Shown here piece after piece: positions 14,936 through 23,379 of a stretch of DNA of 46,872 bases. The position numbers and the translations under genes are program-made. The notes under the pieces were generated by a model, which was not told the origin of the DNA, made no database searches, and saw nothing but the letters and a program-made list of their open reading frames with translations. This DNA is from Thermoplasmata archaeon (GTDB lineage Archaea; Thermoplasmatota; Thermoplasmata; Lutacidiplasmatales; UBA184): assembly GCA_027315455.1 (NCBI GenBank), contig DAHUXZ010000008.1, positions 21,143 through 68,014 of the forward strand, written 5' to 3'. How positions within the stretch are numbered: position 1 is the stretch's first letter; each line of letters starts with the position of its first letter.

Positions 14936-15173
14936 GGGCGTCGGCCTTCCGGTCCCGGCGCCCCCACAGCAACCGGCCCACACGCTCCGCGTTGGGGTAC
15001 GGCGCGCACGCGTCCGCGCTGGCGAAGAAGTAAACGCCGATCGCGAACGCCCGCTCGTAGGTCGCCATCGACACGGCGGCGTGATGCACCCCCGAGGACG
15101 GGGACGCGCCCATGCACCCGAGCCCGATCGTTGCGACGCGCGGGCCGCTATGGCCGAGCGGACGCATCCGCAT
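14910..15173 (-). pseudogene. N-terminal remnant of an aldo/keto reductase
   Basis: An 87-codon minus-strand frame from the ATG at 15173. It begins MRMRPLGHSGPRVATIGLGC and continues to AERVGRLLWGRRD, which lines up with the first 75 or so residues of aldo/keto reductases (normally about 320). After GRRD the similarity stops and the frame ends at 14910. The catalytic Asp and Tyr of the family (in FDTAxxYG) appear as FASADACA, that is Asp to Ala and Tyr to Cys, so the site is lost. Truncation together with loss of both residues indicates a decayed gene. Confidence 0.7.
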
Positions 15174-15361
15174 TCGTTGACCTCCCGCCGGGCCCGGAAG
15201 AGAGCCCCGGTTCGCGCCGTCGGGATTAGCGCATAGTGACGGTCGGTCGGTGGCGGGGCGCGAGGTCGGCGACGGCCGTGCCGGGGTCTTCGTTGTCGAA
15301 CGGCCCCACCGGGACACCGGGCCGGACCGCCTCGACCCCGGGGCCGAGGAGCCCGGTATCC

Positions 15362-15713
15362 CTACCGGCGCGCGGCAGCCCTCCCCATCCGCAGTCCGTA
15401 GAGGCCGAGTCCGGTCCGGCCGAACGTCGGGGTCCGGCGGTCCCGGGCCCACCGGCGCTGCGCGTCGCAGCGACCGCCTCCGATCCCGTGGACCACGATC
15501 ACGACCCCGCGCTCCCGAACGAGGGGATCGAGCCGGGCGAACTCCGTGCGCGCGTCCCGGTCCTCGTGGGGAACGTCGTAGACGAACAGGTCGATGCGGG
15601 GAAGCTCCTTGGCGAGAAGGGGGAGCACCACCGCCTTGTCCCCGATGCGAAGGTCCCATCGGGCTCGGAGCCGGTCGGGGACCGCCCCGCCCGAGGTCCG
15701 TTCCGCGGGCAGG
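15362..15713 (-). pseudogene. C-terminal remnant of a class I methyltransferase
   Basis: A minus-strand frame running from just after a TAA (about 15714-15716) to a TAG at 15362. The readable part, RARWDLRIGDKAVVLPLL, then IDLFVYDVPHEDRDARTEF, RLDPLVRERGVVIVVHGIGG and the ending TGLGLYGLRMG, is the order of the last half of O-methyltransferase/Methyltransf_24-like proteins (iDlfihDxxH, then GGxxxxDD). The N-terminal SAM-binding glycine loop is absent and the frame has only an internal GTG (15631) to start from. It lies 188 bases from the reductase remnant. Confidence 0.55.
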
Positions 15714-15942
15714 CTTTAGGAGACGCGAGGCACGGGCGGGCCGGCTACGCTCCGCGGGCGCGCATCCGATGCTGCCCGGTCGGCCCTCGAAGGGATGGGT
15801 CAAGGTCTCCATGAGGTCGGTCGCCGACCCGACGGCCCTAAAGGAGTGGGTCCGGCGCTCGCGTGCGTTCACGGCGACCGTGCCCCCCAGGTGACCGGCC
15901 GGCCCGCCGGCTCGGCGGCGCTGCCCCGCCCGGCGCCTCCGG
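15714..15942. other. Non-coding or decayed stretch
   Basis: No convincing gene. A plus-strand frame ending at 15894 with a short protein-like stretch (SVADPTALKEWVRRSRAF) could be another remnant, but I cannot name a family. A TTTAGG at about 15714-15719 resembles the promoter boxes seen elsewhere, with no start at the usual spacing. Confidence 0.3.
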
Positions 15943-17307
15943 CTAGACGAAGGCCGCGAACTGCCCGGCGACGGCGCGGATCGCCCCCTCCCCCAGGTGG
16001 AGGAGGGTGGCCAGAGCACGGTAGAACTTCGCGAGGTTGCCGGGACGCTCCCGCTCGGCGAGCGCCGTGGTGAGGGCGCCGGCAGCGATCATCCTCGTGC
16101 TCGTCTTCCGGAAGGCGGGGTCGGCGCCCGCGCGTCGGGCCAGCGCGACCGCCCGCTCCTTCAGGCGGGGGAGCTCGCCGTCGGCGAGCTTCTCCTGGAG
16201 CAGCTCGCCGATCTCGTAGCCGTCGATCCACGACTGGATGAAGGTCCGCACGTCGACCAGGTTGATGCGCAGCTGGAGCGCGCGCTTGTAGAAGCGGTAG
16301 AGGCGGTAGCTCTCCCGCAACGAGCCGGGTTGCGGGCCCGCGGCGAGGATCTCTCTCAGGTCGCGGGGATACTCCTCGAGACGGCATGCGAGGTAGATCG
16401 TGGTCGGCACGAGCGACGAGTTGAGCCGGGGCGACAGCTGGACCCGGCGGCCGGGAGGGGCCTGGAGCCGAGCCCCGTGCAGGTCCACGATGCGGTTGTA
16501 GATCTCCAGAGCCCGGTTACGGACCCGGTCCGGAAGGCGGAGCAACCTCGACTGTTCGGCGATCCTCCGACGCGCCCACGCGTTGGTGCTCGGTTGCCGG
16601 GGACGGGGCGGTGGGGCCGCGGTGGGGGGGCGCGGGGAGGTCGACCGAAGCTCCCGCAGCCGTAGGATCTCCTCGGACGGAACCTCCGCGAGCGCGGTTC
16701 CAACGGGGGGGCCGGCGGCGATCGGGGGCGGCGGGCCGGCAACAGCGGGTGCCGGCGGGGGGGCGGGTCGTGGGGATGCGGCGGTCCGCACCCGGAAGTC
16801 CGGCGCCGGGGCCGGCAGGCCCCGGCCCGCGCTGGGTCGGGCCCGCGGGACAAGATCACGGGTCGCGCGCCGGACCGGGGCGAGCATCTTTGCGTAGGCA
16901 GCGTAGAGCCGATGGGCGGTATCGATCGTCTCCTTCGTCGGGGCGGCGCCGATCCGCAGCACCCGGTTGAGGTCAACGGGGTGGCCCTTGTACTCGCAGG
17001 CGAGCGCCAGCGAGATGGGCACCAGGTACCGGTTCGTGTTCGGGAGAAGGTTCCCCGCCACCGCTCGATAGGGGGTCAGGCGGACGACCGCCCGGTTGTA
17101 GTACCACAGTGCGACATTGCCCACCTGCCGGGCCGCCTCCGGGGGGAGACCCAGCGATGGGGCCCTCGCGAGGATCGCCCGTCTCGCCCAGGCGTTCGTC
17201 GCCGGGTCCGGGCGCGGGGCCCCGCGGGGCCGGGGGCTCAGGGCCGTCAACGGGGTCGCGGTTCCCGGCCGTGAGGGGGAACTGTCCGCTTCGCTCACCC
17301 GGACCAT
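15943..17307 (-). CDS. Divergent TFB (TFIIB)-like protein with duplicated cyclin-fold units and no zinc ribbon
   Basis: 454 residues. Two related units are visible. Unit 1 (about 37-145) begins TNAWARR, then LGLPPEAARQVGNVALWYYN, NRYLVPISLALACEYKGHP and TAHRLYAAYAKML. Unit 2 (about 241-347) begins with the same TNAWARR, then LRLPDRVRNRALEIYN, NSSLVPTTIYLACRLEEYP and SYRLYRFYKRAL. Each follows the cyclin-repeat pattern of TFIIB (LPxxVxxxAxxIY, then LACR, DLxEIL and YRxLYR). A Pro/Ala-rich linker of about 95 residues separates them, and a further helical region (350-454) follows. Genuine TFB has an N-terminal zinc ribbon and B-finger; there is no CxxC pair here, so recruitment of RNA polymerase would have to differ. 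It may bind DNA or TBP, or compete with TFB (inference). The ATG at 17307 has no clear TATA box nearby. Confidence 0.65.
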   Translation of the reverse strand: MVRVSEADSSPSRPGTATPLTALSPRPRGAPRPDPATNAWARRAILARAPSLGLPPEAARQVGNVALWYYNRAVVRLTPYRAVAGNLLPNTNRYLVPISLALACEYKGHPVDLNRVLRIGAAPTKETIDTAHRLYAAYAKMLAPVRRATRDLVPRARPSAGRGLPAPAPDFRVRTAASPRPAPPPAPAVAGPPPPIAAGPPVGTALAEVPSEEILRLRELRSTSPRPPTAAPPPRPRQPSTNAWARRRIAEQSRLLRLPDRVRNRALEIYNRIVDLHGARLQAPPGRRVQLSPRLNSSLVPTTIYLACRLEEYPRDLREILAAGPQPGSLRESYRLYRFYKRALQLRINLVDVRTFIQSWIDGYEIGELLQEKLADGELPRLKERAVALARRAGADPAFRKTSTRMIAAGALTTALAERERPGNLAKFYRALATLLHLGEGAIRAVAGQFAAFV

Positions 17308-17480
17308 CGTGAGGGCCTAGACCGCGCCGCGCGCCGTCGGCCGGCGGCAACCCCCCATGGACCATAGAGGCATCGACCGGTCTCGGAGGGACTCCTGCCA
17401 CGAGACCGACTTGGTGGGAGCCGTCCCCACCCCTCGCTTCCGGCGGCCGCGTGGGGACGAGCCGCGCCCCCCGGCCCTCG

Positions 17481-18683
17481 CTAACGCGGCGAGCCGAGGG
17501 AGAGGGCGGAGCGGTCGGCTCCGAGGAACCTCGCGAGGTCGTGGGCCTCGGCGGCCAAGTCCCTCCGCGCGCGCCGGACCGGCCCACCGAAGCCGGTCAC
17601 CGAGACGGCCAACCGCCCTCCCCGTCGGGCGTGCGCCCATACCCCCGCGACCTGCCCGTCGATGAGCACCACGGGGGAGACCCAGCCCTGCGGTCGGTAG
17701 ACCTTCCCGTAGTGCCGGGGCGGCACCAGCCGGCCGCGGTCGCCATGGCCCAGGAGGAAGGAATCAAAGTAGGGGAGTAGCCGCGCCGGGAAGACCGGCT
17801 CGTCCCGGTCCAGGAGGGCCGGTAGGTCCTTTACAAGGATCCCGGCGGTCCGGGACTCGAGGGAGACCGGGGCGATCTCGGACCCCAATCCGGCCCAGAG
17901 TCGCTCCGCCTCGGAGCGAAGCATCCCGGTCCACCACGCGAAGTCCGCGGGGGTCGCCGGGCCGAAGGCGGCCAGGTACCGGCGGAGGAGCTCGCGTTCG
18001 GCCGCCTCGCCGGGAAGGTCCTTCCACCCCGATACCCACGCCTCCGCCCGGACGAACGTGGGCTCGTTCCCCCGGGGCGGACCGTGACAGTACACCCCCC
18101 GGGAGGCCGCGAGGTGGAGGAGGTATCCGACGGGCAGGAGGAGCTTGCCGACCCGGAGCCACGCGGACCTCGCGTCGTTCCCCCACCCCCCGCCCCCGGG
18201 CTTTTCACGCACCGGGACCCCGAGCTCGCCCGCCACGGAGTCGGCGATCTCCCTCCGCGTCGCCGGCGCGTCGAGGGCCGCGAGGGTGGCCGTGAGCGCC
18301 CGTTCGAGCGCGGCGGCGGACACCCCTTTCCCCCGCGCCCAGCGGATCTCCCTCAGGACGCGGCGGGCCGTACCTCGGCCGTACATCGCCACGTCCGAGG
18401 CGGGGACGAGGTAGAGCGTCCGGCGCATGCACCACATCTTGACGAGGCTCCGCTGACGAAGCGCGTCCCGTACCTGGAACGGGCCGAGGCCAACGACCCG
18501 GGTCCACAGGGAGACCGCGGCCGCGGAAAGGAGCTGGGCTTGGGCACCGCCCATCGCCCCGGCCACGGCGACCAGCTCCCCCGAGGGCGCGCGAGCGTCC
18601 AGGCGGTGGCGGCGCAAACGGAACGCGGTCGCCTGCCGCCACGATATCGGGGTGGGAGCGGGGCCCTTCGCGCTGTGGACCAC
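17481..18683 (-). CDS. AlkZ/YcaQ-like winged-helix DNA glycosylase family protein (HTH_42)
   Basis: 400 residues. Family landmarks appear in order: ISWRQATAFRLRRHRL at the N-terminus, a helical region with AALSLWTRV-like pattern (AAVSLWTRVVGLG), the MRRTLYLVPASDVAMY segment that holds the catalytic region in AlkZ relatives, winged-helix repeats in the middle (LDAPATRREIADSVAG; FGPATPADFAWWTGM), and near the C-terminus RLLPYFDSFLLGHGDR and GWVSPVVLIDGQVAGVW. Members excise alkylated or crosslinked bases, and many are found with natural-product genes; the substrate here is unknown. The GTG at 18683 is the longest-frame start and has a weak A/T patch (ATCTAC) about 24 nt upstream. It is the second DNA glycosylase of the window. 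Confidence 0.82.
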   Translation of the reverse strand: MVHSAKGPAPTPISWRQATAFRLRRHRLDARAPSGELVAVAGAMGGAQAQLLSAAAVSLWTRVVGLGPFQVRDALRQRSLVKMWCMRRTLYLVPASDVAMYGRGTARRVLREIRWARGKGVSAAALERALTATLAALDAPATRREIADSVAGELGVPVREKPGGGGWGNDARSAWLRVGKLLLPVGYLLHLAASRGVYCHGPPRGNEPTFVRAEAWVSGWKDLPGEAAERELLRRYLAAFGPATPADFAWWTGMLRSEAERLWAGLGSEIAPVSLESRTAGILVKDLPALLDRDEPVFPARLLPYFDSFLLGHGDRGRLVPPRHYGKVYRPQGWVSPVVLIDGQVAGVWAHARRGGRLAVSVTGFGGPVRRARRDLAAEAHDLARFLGADRSALSLGSPR

Positions 18684-18869
18684 GACCGCCCCTACGCCGG
18701 TCCGTAGATGACGTTCCGGCCGTCGAACGCGGGTTCGCGAGCGCGCCCGCCGCCTTCCCCCCCCGGCAGGCCGCCGCCGTGGGCCCCCGGCCCCGGACCC
18801 ACTTCGGGTCGGGGTCCGATCGCGTCCGACCGCGCTGCCCGCCGGGGACGCTCGTTTCCGTTGCCGTCG

Positions 18870-20273
18870 TCAGGGCCGACGGCGATCGCGGGGCCGCGGG
18901 AGCGGGGGCGGCTCCTGCGCCGGCGCGGAGGGGGCGGGGCTCTCGTCCGGGGTCGACTCGCTCGACGGGGTCGGCGTGGGAGCCGTAAGCGGCTCCTCCG
19001 AGCTCAGGGCGATGATCTCGGGGGCGGCGGACGCCCAGACCCGGTCCACCTCGGGGGCGACGGCCCCCGGAATGGGAGGCTGGAGGAACAGCATCACGGT
19101 CATCGCGATGTTCGTCCCCACGATCACGAGGAGCGCCGGGAGGAACAGATTCGCGGCCGAGGGGATCTCTCCGAGGGAGATGATCAGGAGGACGGCGGAG
19201 GTGAGACCCCGTCCGTAGAGCGACGCCACCGGGCTCGCCCAGGCGCGCGGCACCGTCTTGGGGTTGCTGACCGCGGGGACGATGAGCCGGCGCATGCCGA
19301 GGAGGATCACCACGATCCCCACGATCACCACGCCCGTCTCGAGCCCGGGGCTCGACAGCGTCACGAGCATCCCGATGAGGAACAAAAAGAAGGTCCGCAG
19401 CAGGAAGGCGATCTCGACCTCCACGCGGCGGAGCTCCCGGGAGATGCGGAACGGGCGGACCCGGCGCAGGAGGCGGCGCACGATCGCCTCGTTGCCGAGG
19501 ATCATGCCGAAGACGATCGCCGCGAGGATCCCCGACCCGCCCAACGCCTCGGTGACGGCGTAGATCGCGAAGAGGAAGCCCAGGGTCGCGAGGGTCGCGA
19601 AGGGCCGGTCCTGCCAGCCGTAGAGGAACAAGAGCCACAGGAGGCCCGCCGCGATGCCGATGAGGATCCCCACCGGGAGGGGTAGGACGACGGAGACCGT
19701 GACGGTCAGGACAAGGTCCCCGCGCGACGGACCGATGAGGGAGAGGAGGGTGGTCACGGTCACTACGGCCAGCGCGTCCTCGATCGCCCCATCGAGGTGG
19801 AGCAGGCTGCGCAGTCCGGCCGGAAGCTGCAGCCGATTGGCGAGGGGGATGATCACCGCTCCCGAGACGCAACCCAACGAGGCGGCGAAGAGGAGGGCGC
19901 GCACCCAGTGGCCCGGGAAGAGGGCGAAGAGGCCGGCGGCGAACAGGACCGCGGTGCTCAGAAAGTAGCTCAGGACGGCGAAGAGGACGGCCGAGCCGGC
20001 GAGGGGGCGGAGGAGCGTGACCTTGAGGTCGATACCGGCGTCGAAGAGGATGAGGACGAGCGCCGCGGTCCCGAGGAGCGGCGCGATGGTCAGGAGCGAG
20101 GACGACGAAAGGAGCCCCAGGATCGGGCCGGCCAGGATCCCGAGGGCGATGAGCCAGAGGACATCGGGGATACGGAAGCGGGTCGCGAGCCAGTCGGCTC
20201 CGAAACCTACCAGAAGGGTCACGCCGAGCAGCGCCAGGACGAGGGTCGTCCCCGAGACGACGAGCAGCGTCAC
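18870..20273 (-). CDS. Cation:proton antiporter (NhaP/CPA1 type)
   Basis: 467 residues with about 12-13 membrane helices followed by a soluble C-terminal tail of about 75 residues, rich in Pro, Ser, Thr and Glu. The transport core is recognisable: LVLILFDAGIDLK at about 72-84, the unwound-helix region SGAVIIPLANRL at 137-148, and HLDGAIEDALAVV at about 159-171, where Glu165-Asp166 occupy the place of the conserved acidic pair. In relatives this protein exchanges Na+ or K+ for protons and helps pH homeostasis. The tail carries no TrkA domain. The GTG at 20273 has a weak box (CCGATACGG) about 30 nt upstream. Its neighbour downstream in coordinate is a P-type proton ATPase, so ion balance may be the shared theme. 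Confidence 0.88.
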   Translation of the reverse strand: MTLLVVSGTTLVLALLGVTLLVGFGADWLATRFRIPDVLWLIALGILAGPILGLLSSSSLLTIAPLLGTAALVLILFDAGIDLKVTLLRPLAGSAVLFAVLSYFLSTAVLFAAGLFALFPGHWVRALLFAASLGCVSGAVIIPLANRLQLPAGLRSLLHLDGAIEDALAVVTVTTLLSLIGPSRGDLVLTVTVSVVLPLPVGILIGIAAGLLWLLFLYGWQDRPFATLATLGFLFAIYAVTEALGGSGILAAIVFGMILGNEAIVRRLLRRVRPFRISRELRRVEVEIAFLLRTFFLFLIGMLVTLSSPGLETGVVIVGIVVILLGMRRLIVPAVSNPKTVPRAWASPVASLYGRGLTSAVLLIISLGEIPSAANLFLPALLVIVGTNIAMTVMLFLQPPIPGAVAPEVDRVWASAAPEIIALSSEEPLTAPTPTPSSESTPDESPAPSAPAQEPPPLPRPRDRRRP

Positions 20274-20757
20274 GGGGCCCCCCGGCCCCCCGGGCTCTTC
20301 CGTATCGGCCTACGTCCCGTCGGCCCCAGGTCGCTTCGATCGCGGCCCGGTCCGTTCGGGCCCCGCGGGCGCGCGCGGCTCCGCGCAGAGAACGGTCCCC
20401 TGCACGGGGCGCTCCCGCCGAACCTCGGCTGACCGACGGGGGGAGCGACCGACCGACGCACAGGTCCTCCCCCGAACGGAGGGTCCATCGATTAAGAACC
20501 CTCGCCACGAGCCCCGGGCGATCGCCATGGAGCAGTGCCACCGCGGGAACGCGCCAGCGGGGCGACCCCCGACCGCCTCGGGGGCGGTTCCGGGTCCCGC
20601 GGTGGAGGACGCCGCCTCCTCCAGAGCGACGGGAAGGAGGCTACCGAGGCTACCCTGCCCGGGGGTCGGGTGGGTGCCGGAAGCCCGGTCGGTGGAGGGG
20701 GGCGACGGGGGTGTGCCACCCCGGCCCCCTCCCCGGGCCGCTGGGCGGGCGGAACGG
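20274..20757. other. 484-base gap with an unassigned promoter-like element
   Basis: No convincing coding region. The only clear A/T island is GATTAAGA at 20490-20497 (readable on the minus strand as TCTTAATC). It could drive the antiporter with a leader of about 190 nt, or a short plus-strand transcript beginning near 20520. The frame from the ATG at 20527 runs antisense through the ATPase gene and has a shadow-like composition. Confidence 0.4.
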
Positions 20758-23202
20758 TCAGGGCGGAGTTCCGGCTGCGCCCGCGGACCCGGCCGCGGTC
20801 GCCGCGACCTCCGTGAGCACGGACTCGCCGGTCTTCTGGAACACCCAGAGCTTGAGGCGGTCCAGCCCGAGGGCCGTCCCGGCGACGGCCGCGAGGAGCG
20901 CCACGACCCACGTCAGAGGGATCGGCGTCATGAGCAGTCCGAAGACCGCCATCAGGCTGAGCACGGTGATGTCGACGCTGGACGCGAGGAGAAGGTACCG
21001 GCTCGGCCGGGAGCTCCAGAACGGGCCGCGCTCGCGCAGGAGGTAGGTCGTCGCCTGCCCCGAGAACAGGAGGTAGAGGAAGACGACGGTCTGGAGAGTG
21101 GCGACGCTCCAGTGGAAGGCGGCAAGGCCGAGGGTGACGAGCGAGAACGACAGGATGAGCCACCCGGCCGCCATCGCGGCGCCGAGCAGAAGGAGGCGGC
21201 GGACGTTCCATCGGTCGGGCTCGCGCGAGATCCGGGCCCGGTCGGTGCCCACCGAGATCGTCACGAAGTCCCCCGCGAAGATCATCACGAGGACGAGGAG
21301 CGGGGTCGTGACGAAGGCGTGGTAGACGAGGAACCCGACCCCGAGCAGGACCACGAGCTCGAGGTTCTTCGAGATCTTGGTGAGCATCCAGGTGAGCATC
21401 CGGCGGTAGACGCGGCGACCCCCCTCGACCGCGCTGACGATGTCACCGAGGCCGGGTCGGGTGAGCACGACCTTCGACGCCGCCTTGGCGACATCGGTCG
21501 CGTTCGATACGGCGATGCCAACCTCCGCCTGCTTGAGGGCGGGCGCATCGTTGACGCCGTCTCCCGTCATGCCGACGACGACCCCCGTCGCCTGGAGCGA
21601 CCGGACGAGGGCGAGCTTGTCCTCGGGGTAGACCCCCGCGAACCCCCCGAAGCCGCGGGCGGCCGTACCGAGGTCCGTCCGCCCGCCGATGGGCCCCACG
21701 ATCCCGAGCGTCCGCGCGACGGCCTCCGCCGTCGGGCGCGTGTCGCCCGTGACCATCACGACGCGGACGCCCATCTCGTGAAGGCGCGCGATCAACGCGG
21801 GGGCGTCCTCCCGGACCGGATCCTCGAGCGAAAGGAGACCGACGACGTCGAGCCGTCCCTCCGGTCCGGCCGCGACGGCGAGCACCCGGCTGCCGTGCCC
21901 GGCGAGCGCGTCGACCCGGTTGGCCAGGTCCTCCGGGGCGCGGGCGAGCTGCGCGATGATCGCCGGCTGCCCGAGGAGGACGCGGAGTCGCTGGCCGCCC
22001 TCACGGACGACCGCCTCGCTCCGCTTGGTCGCCGGGTCGAACGGCACGACCGACTCCCTCGGCAGCCGGGCCGATCCGGCGGCGGCGCGGAGGATCGCGA
22101 GGTCGATCGGGTCCTGCGTCGCCTCGTCGCACGCGGCCGCGGCGAGGGCAAGGACCTCCTCCCGGGACCTCGGCCCCAGCGAGCCCGCCCGCTCCACCGC
22201 GAGACGGTTCTGGGTGAGCGTCCCGGTCTTGTCGGTGCAGAGTACCTCCATCCCCGCGGCCTCCTCGATCGCCGAGAGCCCGGTGACGAGGACGCCGGAA
22301 TCGGCGAGATGTCGCGACTCGAGCGCGTTCGCGACGGTGAACGTCGCGGGGAGCGCCGCCGGCACGGACGAGATGAGCAGGATGAGGATGAACGGGACGA
22401 TCTCCACGAAGCTCGAGGCGCCGAGGAGGGTGTCGACGACGATCAGGACCGCGAAGACGGCATCGGCGACCGCGAGGTAGCGGACGACGGTGAACATGAG
22501 GTCCTGGAGGTGGCCGCGTCCCCGGGCCGAGCGGACGAGCTCCGTCGTGCGCCCGAAGTAGCTCCGGGCCCCCGTGGCGGTGACCAGGGCCGTCGCCTCG
22601 CCGCGTCGAAGGATCGAGCCGGAGTAGAGGGTCTCGGCGGGGCCCCGGTCGACCGACGCCGACTCGCCCGTGAGCGCGGACTGGTCGACCTCGACGTGAC
22701 CGTCGAGCACCCGGCAGTCCGCCGGCACGATGTCGCCCATCCGCACATGGACGGCGTCGTCAGGGACGAGCTCGCGCGCCGGCAGCAGCTGCCACTGGCC
22801 GTCGCGCCGGACTCGGGCCGTGACCCGCAGGCGACCGCGCAGCAGCTCGACCGCGAGCCGCGCCCGCTGCTCCTGGCTCACGGACAGCGCCGCGTTGAAC
22901 ATGAGCAGGCCAACGAGGATCAGCGCTTCCGGGAGGTGACCGAGCACGAGCTCGATCGCGAATGCCGCCTCGAGCATCCATGGGATCGGGCCCCACAGCT
23001 CGCCCAGCAGGAGGCGGGCGGGATGGGTCCGCTCCTCCGGGACCTCGTTGAACCCTGCCTGGGGGCGGCGCTCGGCGACCTGCGCCGTCGTGAGGCCGGC
23101 CTCCGTCGCCAAGGGTAGACGAGGTCCCGACCCCGGTGCCGTGCTCAGCAGACCTTCCCTCCCCTCCGGCGAAGGCCGACCCGGTTCCCCGTCGACCCGC
23201 AC
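20758..23202 (-). CDS. P-type proton-efflux ATPase (type IIIA)
   Basis: 814 residues. The actuator motif TGES is at 178-181, the PAALP membrane motif at 281-285, the phosphorylation site CTDKTGTLT with Asp324, MVTGDTRPTAEAV in the 483-495 region, and GDGVNDAPAL at 547-556. About ten membrane helices are arranged 2+2+6. The N-terminal LTTAQVAERRPQAGFNEVPE block is typical of plasma-membrane H+-ATPases, also known from Thermoplasma-like archaea. It would pump protons out using ATP. In the nucleotide domain the usual KGAP motif reads LGQP, so the ATP-contacting Lys is missing. The GTG at 23202 gives the longest frame, but no TATA box was found at a fitting distance, so the first 25 residues are uncertain. 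Confidence 0.93.
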   Translation of the reverse strand: MRVDGEPGRPSPEGREGLLSTAPGSGPRLPLATEAGLTTAQVAERRPQAGFNEVPEERTHPARLLLGELWGPIPWMLEAAFAIELVLGHLPEALILVGLLMFNAALSVSQEQRARLAVELLRGRLRVTARVRRDGQWQLLPARELVPDDAVHVRMGDIVPADCRVLDGHVEVDQSALTGESASVDRGPAETLYSGSILRRGEATALVTATGARSYFGRTTELVRSARGRGHLQDLMFTVVRYLAVADAVFAVLIVVDTLLGASSFVEIVPFILILLISSVPAALPATFTVANALESRHLADSGVLVTGLSAIEEAAGMEVLCTDKTGTLTQNRLAVERAGSLGPRSREEVLALAAAACDEATQDPIDLAILRAAAGSARLPRESVVPFDPATKRSEAVVREGGQRLRVLLGQPAIIAQLARAPEDLANRVDALAGHGSRVLAVAAGPEGRLDVVGLLSLEDPVREDAPALIARLHEMGVRVVMVTGDTRPTAEAVARTLGIVGPIGGRTDLGTAARGFGGFAGVYPEDKLALVRSLQATGVVVGMTGDGVNDAPALKQAEVGIAVSNATDVAKAASKVVLTRPGLGDIVSAVEGGRRVYRRMLTWMLTKISKNLELVVLLGVGFLVYHAFVTTPLLVLVMIFAGDFVTISVGTDRARISREPDRWNVRRLLLLGAAMAAGWLILSFSLVTLGLAAFHWSVATLQTVVFLYLLFSGQATTYLLRERGPFWSSRPSRYLLLASSVDITVLSLMAVFGLLMTPIPLTWVVALLAAVAGTALGLDRLKLWVFQKTGESVLTEVAATAAGSAGAAGTPP

Positions 23203-23379
23203 CGGCGAGGCGCTGCGCTACATCTCGGCATCGCCCTCGGACCGGCCCGGGGAACCCGTGGCCCCGCCCGCCAGGTGCCCACTCGGCCACCGTCGCGTCC
23301 CGGCGGCGGCCCGGGGCGGTCTCGGCCGGTCCGCGGGCGTTCGCGGACCGGCCCCCCGGGGGTCGTGGCGGCCGCCGTC

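Noticed and set aside
18205-20541. Minus-strand frame of 778 codons over the antiporter region
   Set aside because: Arg/Pro/Gly composition without any motif; the antiporter in another frame of the same strand is unmistakable.
20527-20757. Small leaderless gene after the orphan promoter
   Set aside because: The ATG is at a fitting distance, but the translated sequence is shadow-like and runs on antisense through the ATPase gene.
20017-23118. Plus-strand frame of about 1030 codons opposite the P-type ATPase
   Set aside because: It is rich in Arg, Asp, Glu and Gly with no domain and lies exactly antisense to a clear ATPase; it is a by-product of high GC.
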